This document shows, piece by piece, positions 24,628-32,515 of a stretch of 64,000 nucleotides of DNA (its first letter is position 1; every line of letters begins with the position of its first letter). Source of the stretch: Deltaproteobacteria bacterium. GTDB lineage: Bacteria; Myxococcota_A; UBA9160; UBA6930. The stretch lies in assembly GCA_029261795.1 (NCBI GenBank), contig JAJDAP010000108.1, positions 20,915 to 84,914 of the forward strand, given 5' to 3'. The notes under the pieces are model-generated. The model was not told the DNA's origin. It saw only the letters and a program-made list of their open reading frames with translations, and did no database searches. The position numbers and the translations under genes were made by a program.

Positions 24628-25523
24628 TGGGGAAGCCTGACGTCGTCGTCCCCGCGCACGAACAGCGGAGCGACCGCGAGTTCCTTGATCGCGGCGTCCA
24701 TCTCGTGGTCGGCGGGTGGCATCGAGGAGGCGAAGGTCTGGGCCGCGTCGATGATCTTGGGCAGTAGCCCCGCGTCGCTCGCGGAGTTGACGAAGACTCC
24801 AGGCCGCGCCAATGCCCAATGGACGGCGCGCTGGATCTCGGCATCGTCGGTCAGCGGCTCGTACCAGGTCGTCGTGAAGGGCTTGGTTCCATCCTCCCAG
24901 CGCCGGCGAGCCACGCTCTTGATGGTCTGGACGGCGACCTCGCGTTCCTCGCAGGCTTCGAGCAGGTTCTCGAAATCATCGGCGTACTCGGGCTGGGCCA
25001 TCATCGTGAAGTTGTAGGGCAGCAGAACCGAAGCGAAATCGAACTCGGCGAGGCTGCGGAGATGCATGGCCGCTACCCGCGTCCCATGGCCGGTCACGCC
25101 GATCTGGCGCACCAGGCCTTCGTTGCGTGCCTCGATGAGGGCTGCCACGGCACCGTCCTCGGCGAAGGCCGTCTGCCAGTCGTCTTCCTTCACCAGATTG
25201 TGTAGCTGGATCAAATCGACGTGATCGGTCTGCAAGCGTTCGAGCGATTTCGCGAGCTGCTTGCGAGCGCCTGCGCCGTCGCGCGCGTCGGTCTTGGTCG
25301 CGAGAAAGAAGTTCTCTCGATGCTCGGGCATCCACTCGCCCACGCGGCGTTCTGCGCGGCCATAACTCGCGGCAACGTCGATGTGGTTGATGCCGGCGTC
25401 GAGGAGCATGTCCAGCACCGGCGCAGCCTCTGCGGCGTCGGCCATGTAGCCGAGTGCGGCGGCACCAAAGATGATGCGCGTGCTTTCGTGTCCTGTGCGT
25501 CCAAAGTTCAGGATCGGGATCAT
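24624..25523 (-). CDS. Aldo/keto reductase
   Basis: The 299-residue protein has the (beta/alpha)8 AKR pattern: PILNFGRTGHESTRIIFGAA, then the active-site Asp/Tyr/Lys set DVAASYGRAERRVGEW, and TDHVDLIQLHNL. The Tyr of ASYG and the Lys in LATKTDAR are the usual catalytic pair. It reduces or oxidises carbonyls with NADPH. The start ATG 25523 has GGAGG upstream. It precedes the crotonase with a 4-bp overlap and is divergent from the EamA transporter over a 146-bp spacer in which no clear promoter could be singled out. Confidence 0.85.
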   Translation of the reverse strand: MIPILNFGRTGHESTRIIFGAAALGYMADAAEAAPVLDMLLDAGINHIDVAASYGRAERRVGEWMPEHRENFFLATKTDARDGAGARKQLAKSLERLQTDHVDLIQLHNLVKEDDWQTAFAEDGAVAALIEARNEGLVRQIGVTGHGTRVAAMHLRSLAEFDFASVLLPYNFTMMAQPEYADDFENLLEACEEREVAVQTIKSVARRRWEDGTKPFTTTWYEPLTDDAEIQRAVHWALARPGVFVNSASDAGLLPKIIDAAQTFASSMPPADHEMDAAIKELAVAPLFVRGDDDVRLPQ

Positions 25524-25669
25524 CGAGCCTCCGGTTGTTGCCCACGCCGGGGCGACGGCACGCTAGGGTACCATGCAAGACGCGTCGCACGCGCCTCACG
25601 GGCGCAATTGGGCGGGGGAGCCGGAATCGTGGCGGCGGAGGCCTCGCGACAGCAAGAACAGGGACGCCC

Positions 25670-26545
25670 ATGAGCCGCGCGAGCAACTGGCTGCGCCCGG
25701 GCGTTCGCTTCATGATCGCGAGCGCGCTCGCCTTCAGCGTCATGAACGCACTCGTCAAGGTCGTGGGCGCGCGCATCCCGAGCCAGGAGATCGTGTTCTC
25801 CCGCGCGCTGGTCTCGGTCCTGCTGACGGTTGTTATGCTGGCGCGGATCGGCGTGCCGTTCTTCGGCGAGAACAAGCCGCTCCTTCTGCTACGGGGAATC
25901 TTCGGATTCTGTGGCTTGTCCTGCGTCTTCTTCGCAGTGACGCGTTTGCCACTCGCAGAAGCCACGGTGCTGACGTATCTGCACCCGGTCTTCACGGCGA
26001 TCCTCGCCGCGATCTTCCTGAAGGAGCCGGTGGGTCGCAGCGTCGTGGTCGGGGTATCCATCTCGCTCGCCGGGATGCTATGTGTGGCGAGGCCGGCCTT
26101 CCTGTTCGGCGGGGGCTCCTCCCTCGATGGCATCGCGATGCTCGCGGCGGTCGCCGGAGCGTTCTTTGCCGGTTGCGCATATGTCTGCGTCCGAAAGCTG
26201 GGTGCTACGGAACATCCGCTGGTGATCGTTCTGTATTTCCCGATGGTCGCGGTGTTGACCGCGCCGGCGACCGTTCCACTGATGGCTGAGCAGGCCGTCT
26301 GGCCGACCGGGCTCGAGTGGCTCTGGCTGTTCGGCGTCGGGGCCTGCGCCCAGGTGGGCCAGGTGGCGCTGACCCGCGGTATGCAACACGAGCCGGCCGG
26401 GCGCGCTACCGCGCTGTCCTACCTCCAGGTGGTGTTCGCCGCGGTATGGGGAATCGCGTTCTTCGACGAATTGCCCGATGGGGCAACGGCCCTGGGCGCC
26501 GCCTTGATCCTGCTGGGCGCCTTCGCGGCTAGCCGCCGCGAATAG
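25670..26545 (+). CDS. EamA/DMT-superfamily transporter
   Basis: The 291-residue protein has about ten hydrophobic segments in two repeated EamA halves (around 15-140 and 155-290). Each half has the typical end segment with a short loop, as in AEATVLTYLHPVFTAILAAI and ATALSYLQVVFAAVWGIAFF. Relatives export or import metabolites, including amino acids; the substrate is unknown. The start used is ATG 25670, which begins MSRASNWLRPGVRFMIASAL. It precedes the crotonase gene by 21 bp. Confidence 0.85.
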   Translation: MSRASNWLRPGVRFMIASALAFSVMNALVKVVGARIPSQEIVFSRALVSVLLTVVMLARIGVPFFGENKPLLLLRGIFGFCGLSCVFFAVTRLPLAEATVLTYLHPVFTAILAAIFLKEPVGRSVVVGVSISLAGMLCVARPAFLFGGGSSLDGIAMLAAVAGAFFAGCAYVCVRKLGATEHPLVIVLYFPMVAVLTAPATVPLMAEQAVWPTGLEWLWLFGVGACAQVGQVALTRGMQHEPAGRATALSYLQVVFAAVWGIAFFDELPDGATALGAALILLGAFAASRRE

Positions 26546-26566
26546 TCGCCGGGGTATCATTCGCCA

Positions 26567-27556
26567 ATGGCGGCTCATCTCTGGAACCCGAACGACCTTG
26601 TCGAAGCGCTTCGCGATCCGGGCTGTTTCGAGCGCTGGTCGCCAGTCACCGGCGAACCGTTCGTGTGGATCGACCTCACGACAGCGGCTGAGATTCCCGC
26701 GGAAGCACGGCACCGCCTCGCAACGCTACCGGCGGTGAGCGTCGGTATGGGACCGGAAACGGCTGGATTCGCCGATGTCGTCGACGTCCGAACGACGGAC
26801 GAGGACGAGTCCGCAATGCTGTGCCGCGCCGTCGCGGCTCATCCGCTGGCCAGCGTCGCGCTCGCCCAGTTGTTGCGGCGCAGTGAGGCGATGTCGGTAG
26901 AGCACGCGATGCTCGCGGAATCGGCCGTCTACTCGATGCTTCAGAGCGGACCGGAGTTCGCGAAGTGGCTGTCCGGCAGACGCCCCCGCGAAGCGGAGGC
27001 ACCGAGCGGCCCCGCCGTCCGTATCGAGCGCGAAGACGACACACTGCACGTTCGGTTGAATCGTCCGGAGAAACGCAACGCCTTCTCGGCCGAGCTTCGT
27101 GACGGCCTTTGTGAGGCGCTTGCGCTGGTGCTTCGGGACGACACCGTCGCGCACGTCGAATGGTCGGGGGAAGGACCGGCCTTCTGCAGCGGCGGCGATC
27201 TCGATGAGTTCGGAACGCTCCCGGATCCCGCCACAGCGAACGCGATTCGGGCGACACGCAGCGCGGGAATGCTGCTGGCTGCGATAGCAGAGCGGGTGCA
27301 TGCCCGCGTGCACGGCGCCTGCATCGGCGCCGGTGTCGAACTGCCGGCGTTGTGCGGTCGGGTGAGTGCGGGCCCGGACGCGTTCTTCGCGCTGCCCGAG
27401 GTCGGCATGGGCCTGGTGCCGGGAGCAGGCGGTACGGCGAGTCTGCCCCGCAGGATCGGCCGCCAACGCACGGCCTGGCTGGCGCTCAGCGGCGAGCGAA
27501 TCGACGCCGATACCGCGCTGCGATGGGGCCTCGTCGATGCGGTCTCCACGCCGTGA
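26567..27556 (+). CDS. Crotonase-fold protein with an extra N-terminal domain
   Basis: It has 329 residues. Residues about 145-329 are a crotonase domain with RLNRPEKRNAFSAELRDGL, SGEGPAFCSGGDLDEFG and HGACIGAGVELPALCG. The conserved Glu position follows as ALPEVGMGLVPGAGGTASLP. The first 140 residues (with WNPNDLVEALRDPGCFERW) are not a standard crotonase part and look like a separate helical domain. The crotonase C-terminal helix segment is short, so oligomerisation may differ. The stop overlaps the next gene's GTG start by 4 bp (GTGA), so the two are co-translated. Confidence 0.8.
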   Translation: MAAHLWNPNDLVEALRDPGCFERWSPVTGEPFVWIDLTTAAEIPAEARHRLATLPAVSVGMGPETAGFADVVDVRTTDEDESAMLCRAVAAHPLASVALAQLLRRSEAMSVEHAMLAESAVYSMLQSGPEFAKWLSGRRPREAEAPSGPAVRIEREDDTLHVRLNRPEKRNAFSAELRDGLCEALALVLRDDTVAHVEWSGEGPAFCSGGDLDEFGTLPDPATANAIRATRSAGMLLAAIAERVHARVHGACIGAGVELPALCGRVSAGPDAFFALPEVGMGLVPGAGGTASLPRRIGRQRTAWLALSGERIDADTALRWGLVDAVSTP

Positions 27557-28845
27557 GCGCGGCTGCCTATTCACGCGCCCTGTTGCGCGAGGCCGGCGCC
27601 GCGGAGGTTCCGATCCGCGAGCCGGAGGAGCAGGACTGCCCCGCTGCGGATTGGGCGCAGTCGGGTGCGCTCGCCTTGACCGGCAGACCCGATGGCCCGC
27701 CGCTCCTGCCGCGAGCGGCAATCCCGACCTGTGCTCGCGGGTCCGCACTCGCACTCGGAGAGCTGGCTTCGGCTCCGAACCTCGCCGCCCTCGACGGGCC
27801 GGCATTGCTAGGCGAGCGCGCCGCACTCGATGGGCTTTCCCGCCGGGGCCGCATCTCGGCCGGAGGCAGCTGCCGGTTGCTCGAGGCGAGGGACGGCTGG
27901 CTCGCGGTCGGGCTCCCGCGTGGAGAAGAGGATGCGCGGCTGCTCCCCGCCTGGGTCGGTATCGAGGCGACGGGCGACCCATGGCAAAGCATCGAGACGG
28001 CACTGGCGCGCCTACCCGTCAAGGTGGCACTCGAGCGCGGACGGCTGTTGGGTCTGCCGATCGCGGCGAGTTCACCTGGGGGGTCGACGTACCCGGTGCC
28101 CTGGCTCTCGGTATCGCGTCACGGCGAGCGGAGGCCGGGACGAAGTAGGGCCAACCAGGTGGCCGACCTGACCTCCCTGTGGGCGGGTCCACTCTGCGGG
28201 CAACTGTTGGTCGGCGCCGGACTGGCCGTCTCGAAGGTCGAGTCGAGTACGCGCCCGGACGGTGCCCGCAGCGGCTCGCCGCAGTTGTTTCGACTCCTCA
28301 ACGGCGCGAAGTCGAAACAGGCCTTCGATTTTTCGACCGAGCAAGGTCGCCGGGCGCTGCGCCAGTACCTGACGAGCGTGGATATCGTGATCGAGTCCGC
28401 CAGACCTCGTGCACTGCGACAACTCGGCATCGTTGCGGAGGAATGGCTCGCCGAAGCGCCCGGTCGGATCTGGTGCGGGATCACCGGCTACGGAAGAAAC
28501 GGGCCGGCGGCTGAATGGGTCGCTCTGGGTGATGACGCGGCGGCGGCCGCCGGGCTTCCGTTCCGCGTCGGAGAACCGGAGCAACCGCAGTTCGTCGGGG
28601 ATGCGATCGCGGATCCGCTGACCGGCCTTCACGCGGCCGTCGCGATCATGGCTTCACGCGAACGGGGCGGCGGCGAACTCCTCGATGTCACGCTTTCGGG
28701 CGTCGTCGCCCGCGCAATGGATCACCACGCAGCGGTCGAGGGTGAAGTCGTGATGCGGCCGGGCGGCTGGTTCGTCGATACCGGAAGCGCCTTTGCACCG
28801 GTGTCTGCGCCGCGCGCGCGCGCCTACTCTCCCCCGATCACGTAG
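27553..28845 (+). CDS. CaiB/BaiF family (class III) CoA-transferase
   Basis: The 430-residue product starts at GTG 27553. The first ~195 residues are weakly conserved and may be a divergent domain of the family. The C-terminal half is typical, with VADLTSLWAGPLCGQLLVGA, NGAKSKQAFDFSTEQGRRAL, and GDAIADPLTGLHAAVAIMAS, where the Asp aligns with the catalytic Asp. Thus the active site is in the second half. It ends in tail-to-tail overlap (22 bp) with the sulfatase-fold gene on the other strand. The pairing with the crotonase at 26567 suggests consecutive steps on one CoA thioester. Confidence 0.75.
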   Translation: MSAAAYSRALLREAGAAEVPIREPEEQDCPAADWAQSGALALTGRPDGPPLLPRAAIPTCARGSALALGELASAPNLAALDGPALLGERAALDGLSRRGRISAGGSCRLLEARDGWLAVGLPRGEEDARLLPAWVGIEATGDPWQSIETALARLPVKVALERGRLLGLPIAASSPGGSTYPVPWLSVSRHGERRPGRSRANQVADLTSLWAGPLCGQLLVGAGLAVSKVESSTRPDGARSGSPQLFRLLNGAKSKQAFDFSTEQGRRALRQYLTSVDIVIESARPRALRQLGIVAEEWLAEAPGRIWCGITGYGRNGPAAEWVALGDDAAAAAGLPFRVGEPEQPQFVGDAIADPLTGLHAAVAIMASRERGGGELLDVTLSGVVARAMDHHAAVEGEVVMRPGGWFVDTGSAFAPVSAPRARAYSPPIT

Positions 28846-30221
28846 CCGAGGGCCCTCAAGATCGAGAGCTTCATCGAATCGACCTCGACCGAGTCCGGGC
28901 TGGCTCCCCAACTGGCCGGGCCGCGTTCGAGGTACTCGCTCGCGAGTTCGACCAGCGCGGCGGTGGCCTCCGGTTCGTCCTGGTGCAGGTCGATCTGTTC
29001 CCCGGGATCCTCGTTGATGTCGTAGTAGTAGCGCGACTGATGTCGCGGCTGCTGCGGCCACCAGACGAGCTTGGCATCCTCGGTGCGGACGCCGATGGTC
29101 GGGTTGTCGGGCCTCGTGTTGGCCCAATTCCGATCCAGATGCGCGTAGGCCGGGCCCGGGTGGGGATCAGCCTCACCGAGAATCAGCGGTACCAGCGATC
29201 GGCCATCGGTCTCGTCGACCGGCTCGATGCCGACGATATCGAGGATCGTGGGCCAGAGGTCGACGTTCTCGGTGAGCTCCTCGATGACGCGAGGTTCTTC
29301 GAGGAACCAAGGCAGCACGAAGATCGCGGGGGTTTCCACGTTCTCGGCGTGGACATCCTTGGCGTGGCCTTCATTTCCGTGCTCCATGAACGCTTCGCCG
29401 TGGTCGGCCGCGATCACGAGCAGCGTATTGTCCATCAGCTCGAGCTTCTCGAGCTGAGCCACCAGCGTGCCGACGTTGCGGTCGGTCCAGTGGATCGAGT
29501 TGTCGTAGGCATCCTCGTACCCGGAGCCGAAGATCGCGGAGTCTTCTTCGAAAGCGAACTGGTGGATGTCCATGTAATGCACGTAGAGAAAGAACTTGTC
29601 CTCGCGATAGCGGGTGACGAATTCGACCGCCGACGTCGTCAGGTCCCAGTCCGAGCCCAACAGCTGGTGCGGCGTGTTCTTCGCCCGCTCGACGGCAGCC
29701 GCACTCGTCGCCGTCGAGGGACGGACGTACTGCTCGAAGCCCTGCTGGAAGCCGAACTCGTGGCCGACCCAGCCGTTGCGGTAGAGCCCGGCAGTCCTGT
29801 AGCCCGCCTTTCGGAAGAGCTCGGCCGGTAGCGTCGCCTCCTCCGGGAGGACGTGGCCGAAGCGCAGGATCTCGTTCGTGACCGGATAGGTGCCGGTCCA
29901 GAGCGAGGCCATCGAAGTCTTGGTCCAGGTCGATTGCGCCACATGATTGTGGAAGCGGATTCCGGTTTCGGCCAGGCGATCCATGATCGGACTGGTCTCG
30001 CGCTCGTACCCATACGAACCCAGATGATCTGCGCGCAGCGTATCGATCAGGATGAAGACGACGTTCAGATCTTCGATCTCGGCGATCTTGCGGATGTCGG
30101 CGAGTTCGCCGTGGTCGCGCGCGGGCAGCTCGATCTTGATCTGCGTGGCGGCGTAGCCGATCACCAGGAGAGCAGCCGCAGCGTAGTAGAACCAGCTCGA
30201 GTCGAGGAGCTTCTTGATCAT
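28824..30221 (-). CDS. Membrane-anchored sulfatase-fold (alkaline phosphatase superfamily) enzyme
   Basis: The 465-residue protein has one N-terminal membrane anchor (about 6-28) and a large extracytoplasmic sulfatase-fold domain. Metal sites appear as DTLRADHLGSYGY near 63 and ADHGEAFMEHG near 278. The nucleophile region is STWTKTSMASLWTG near 100. The position that is Cys/Ser (formylglycine) in true sulfatases is Thr here, as in phosphoglycerol or phosphoethanolamine transferases. So it is more likely a phospho-group transferase or phosphatase than a sulfatase. ATG 30221 is preceded by AGGA; the longer TTG form begins at 30236. Confidence 0.78.
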   Translation of the reverse strand: MIKKLLDSSWFYYAAAALLVIGYAATQIKIELPARDHGELADIRKIAEIEDLNVVFILIDTLRADHLGSYGYERETSPIMDRLAETGIRFHNHVAQSTWTKTSMASLWTGTYPVTNEILRFGHVLPEEATLPAELFRKAGYRTAGLYRNGWVGHEFGFQQGFEQYVRPSTATSAAAVERAKNTPHQLLGSDWDLTTSAVEFVTRYREDKFFLYVHYMDIHQFAFEEDSAIFGSGYEDAYDNSIHWTDRNVGTLVAQLEKLELMDNTLLVIAADHGEAFMEHGNEGHAKDVHAENVETPAIFVLPWFLEEPRVIEELTENVDLWPTILDIVGIEPVDETDGRSLVPLILGEADPHPGPAYAHLDRNWANTRPDNPTIGVRTEDAKLVWWPQQPRHQSRYYYDINEDPGEQIDLHQDEPEATAALVELASEYLERGPASWGASPDSVEVDSMKLSILRALGYVIGGE

Positions 30222-30332
30222 TTCCTGTCCTGGCAATCGCCCAAGGAGAACGGGCCGAGGACGCTAGCACTGCGCCCTCGGCGTTCCATCGGCAGACCGT
30301 CCCGGCGGCCCGAGACCGACTTTGCTGCTTCC

Positions 30333-31217
30333 CTACGACTGCCGCTTGATCAGCCCGACCAGCACGAGGCCGCCCGCGCCGATCAAGAACAGGCTACTCG
30401 GCTCCGGGACGAACGCGATCGTCAGAGACTGGTAGCCGGCGCGCAGGTCCGCACCCGTCTCCGGGATCTTGATCGTGATCGGCGCGACCAGCGTGAGCAT
30501 GCCGCCGCTGGCGGTCAGGCTGTTCGTACCCATCGCGGTTCCGGACGTCACGAACGGGTTGGCGACGGTACCGCCCCCGCCGCCGAGGTTGCCGTCGTTG
30601 AACGTGATGGTGCCCGTGGTCCAGTCGGAGCCACTGACGGTGACTGTCACCGGGTTGCCCAGGATGTTGGCCATCGCCGTCACGATACCGGTCGAGCCGG
30701 CGTTGATCGGCAGGATCAGGCTGCCGAAGACGTTCGGCAGGGGCGAGATGCCCAGCAGGATGCCGAGGTTGGCGCCGGTGCCGAGGGCACCGCCGAAGCC
30801 GCCTGCAGGGCCGGCGCCCGCGCCGAAGCTACCCGCGTTCGAGAACTGGTTGGTGACCGTACCGATGATGAAGATCGAACTCGCCGCGGTCGGCAGCGGA
30901 ACGGGTCCGCCCCAGTTCGTAGCGGACGGCCGGAAGCTGTTGACCACGAAGACGCCCGAGGCGATGCCGAAGCCCGTGGAGCTGTGGTTCAACAGCCGGC
31001 CCGAGGCCGTGGTGCAGGTCTCGACACCCGTCACGGCGTCGACGGGGCAACCCGTCGCGGCCAATGGGACCGGGCTTGCGGGAAGGCCGGAGCCCGTGCC
31101 GGTGAAGGCGGTGAGGGTGGCCGTGAAGCCGGTCACCGCGGCGTTGGCGCCAGTTGCGGCGAGGATCCAGAAGAGGGCGGCAACCATCATCGCCGTGCGT
31201 CGGTGGATCGAGGTCAT
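30333..31217 (-). CDS. PEP-CTERM domain protein (first copy)
   Basis: The 294-residue protein has a signal peptide (RRTAMMVAALFWILAATGAN, cut near ANAA), a Gly/Thr/Ala-rich repetitive-feeling body, and a C-terminal sorting signal VPEPSSLFLIGAGGLVLVGL followed by a basic tail. PEP-CTERM proteins are exported and anchored or processed by an exosortase. It is a close paralogue of the downstream-neighbour at 31360-32235; long stretches are identical at the DNA level. The start ATG 31217 has GGAG about 9 nt upstream. No exosortase gene is in the window. Confidence 0.85.
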   Translation of the reverse strand: MTSIHRRTAMMVAALFWILAATGANAAVTGFTATLTAFTGTGSGLPASPVPLAATGCPVDAVTGVETCTTASGRLLNHSSTGFGIASGVFVVNSFRPSATNWGGPVPLPTAASSIFIIGTVTNQFSNAGSFGAGAGPAGGFGGALGTGANLGILLGISPLPNVFGSLILPINAGSTGIVTAMANILGNPVTVTVSGSDWTTGTITFNDGNLGGGGGTVANPFVTSGTAMGTNSLTASGGMLTLVAPITIKIPETGADLRAGYQSLTIAFVPEPSSLFLIGAGGLVLVGLIKRQS

Positions 31218-31232
31218 GTCGGGTGTCTCCAT

Positions 31233-31253
31233 CTGCGAGGCACCGCCTCGCAG
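31233..31253. promoter_or_regulatory. Perfect 9-bp hairpin in the leader of a PEP-CTERM gene
   Basis: CTGCGAGGC, loop ACC, and GCCTCGCAG form a perfect stem, 16-36 bp upstream of ATG 31217 and next to its GGAG site. It could influence translation of the first PEP-CTERM copy. No equivalent is seen upstream of the second copy. Confidence 0.5.
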
Positions 31254-31284
31254 CCAGCCCTGTGCCACCTGCCGAGCGAGCCCC

Positions 31285-31324
31285 AAAAAGAATGCGGCCC
31301 CCTTCCCGAAGGAAGAGGGCCGCA
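31285..31324 (-). terminator. Rho-independent terminator after the second PEP-CTERM gene
   Basis: On the reverse strand a GC-rich stem (GTGCGGCCCTCTTCC with GGAAGGGGGCCGCA, loop TTCG) is followed by TTCTTTTT. It lies about 35 bp after the stop of the 31360-32235 gene, and before the start of the 30333-31217 gene. It should end transcription between the two duplicated genes. Confidence 0.8.
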
Positions 31325-31359
31325 CGGTTCATTCGAACCCGGCTCGTTCTGGGAACGAA

Positions 31360-32235
31360 CTAGGCGTTGCGGCGGCGACCGATGGCCACGAGGCCCACAA
31401 CACCGGCGCCGAGGAGCACCAGCGTGCCCGGCTCCGGGACGAAGGTCAATTTCAGCACCTGGTAACCGGCGCGGAGGTCCGCACCCGTCCCCGGGATCTT
31501 GATCGTGATCGGCGCGACCAGCGTGACCATGCCGCCGCTGGCGGTCAGGCTGTTCGTACCCATCGCGGTTCCGGACGTCACGAACGGGTTGGCGACGGTA
31601 CCGTTGCCGCCGCCAAGGTTGCCGTCGTTGAACGTGACGGTGCCCGTGGTCCAGTTGGAGCCACTGACGGTGACCGTCACTGCGTTGCCCAGGATGTTGG
31701 CCATCGCCGTCACGGTACCGGTCGAGCCGGCGTTGATCGGCAGGATCAGGCTGCCGAAGACGTTCGGCAGGGGCGAGATGCCCAGCAGGATGCCGAGGTT
31801 GGCGCCGGTGCCGAGGGCACCGCCGAAGCCGCCAGCCGGGCCGGCGCCCGCACCGAAGGTACCTCCGCCCGAGAACTGGTTGGTGACCGTACCGATGATG
31901 TAGATCGAGTTCGGGGCGGTCGGCAGCGGAACGGTTCCGCCGAAGTTCGTTGCGGACGGTCCGAAGGCGTTGACCACGAAGACGCCCGAGCCGATGCCGA
32001 AGCCCGTGCTGCTGAAGCCCGACAGCTGGGTGGTGCAGGTATTATCGCCAGTCGAGGGTTCGATCGGGCAACCGGTGGCGGGCAACGGAGTCGGGCTCGC
32101 CGGAATGCCGGAGCCACTACCGGTGAAGGCGGTGAGGGTTGCCGTGAAGCCGGTCACCGCGGCGAAAGCCGGGGCGGATAACACCACGGCTCCAATCACG
32201 GCGAGGGTCACGGAAGCGATCTTGCTGCGCATCAT
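31360..32235 (-). CDS. PEP-CTERM domain protein (second copy)
   Basis: The product has 291 residues with a signal peptide (RSKIASVTLAVIGAVVLSAP, cut near AFAA), a body matching the first copy (AAVTGFTATLTAFTGSGSG, then GTFGAGAGPAGGFGGALGTG), and a PEP-CTERM tail (VPEPGTLVLLGAGVVGLVAI, then GRRRNA). The start is the first of two adjacent ATGs (32235). The downstream terminator at 31285-31324 separates it from its paralogue. The 280-bp spacer to the divergent TPR lipoprotein gene carries the control region for both. The proteins could be surface or matrix components. Confidence 0.85.
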   Translation of the reverse strand: MMRSKIASVTLAVIGAVVLSAPAFAAVTGFTATLTAFTGSGSGIPASPTPLPATGCPIEPSTGDNTCTTQLSGFSSTGFGIGSGVFVVNAFGPSATNFGGTVPLPTAPNSIYIIGTVTNQFSGGGTFGAGAGPAGGFGGALGTGANLGILLGISPLPNVFGSLILPINAGSTGTVTAMANILGNAVTVTVSGSNWTTGTVTFNDGNLGGGNGTVANPFVTSGTAMGTNSLTASGGMVTLVAPITIKIPGTGADLRAGYQVLKLTFVPEPGTLVLLGAGVVGLVAIGRRRNA

Positions 32236-32437
32236 ATGAGTTCCACTCTTCCTTGTTTCGTTCCGAACCGAGGCACCCTGCGACGGTCGGGTAGAAATTC
32301 GATCCCCCTGCTCGCACCACATTCGGGCAGAGGAGGAGGAACACAGGGGAAGTGGGTACCGGGGCGAAAATGTGTCACTAAATCTGTTGCCGAGGGCTCT
32401 CATGGGTGAGAATCGAGCGATCGGGTCCCCCGGGGGC

Positions 32438-32443
32438 TATAAT
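32438..32443 (+). promoter_or_regulatory. TATAAT box upstream of the TPR operon
   Basis: A consensus -10 hexamer TATAAT sits after a CCCCCGGGGG palindrome, 72 bp upstream of ATG 32516. No good -35 (TTGACA) lies 17 bp before it; the equivalent position (32415-32420) reads GAGCGA. It is a plausible but unproven start site for the TPR operon. Confidence 0.4.
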
Positions 32444-32515
32444 CGCTTCAACTGTCGGCCCAGGCGCGTCCAGTTAATGCCCGGCTCGCCGAATCCCGAG
32501 GAGGCACCCATCCTT

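Larger units (their letters stand above)
30430..32170 (-). repeat. Tandem duplication of a PEP-CTERM gene
   Basis: The stretches at about 30430-31140 and 31460-32170 are nearly identical along most of their length, with a constant offset of about 1030 bp (for example the segment with 'gatcttgatcgtgatcggcg'). The signal peptides and the extreme C-termini differ more than the central part. This is a recent or homogenised gene duplication. Confidence 0.85.

Noticed and set aside
28824-30221. A true formylglycine sulfatase
   Set aside because: The nucleophile position in STWTKTSMASLWTG is Thr, not Cys or Ser, and the Pro/Arg of the C-x-P-x-R motif are missing.
31325-31345. A GGTTCGAAT-like T-loop pattern near the PEP-CTERM terminator
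   Set aside because: The stems do not pair as in a tRNA T-arm and no acceptor, D or anticodon arms surround it.
29853-32181. Long plus-strand open frames (549 and 570 codons) across the sulfatase-fold and PEP-CTERM genes
   Set aside because: They run opposite two genes with signal peptides and sorting motifs, and contain repetitive Arg/Gly-rich translation typical of shadow frames.
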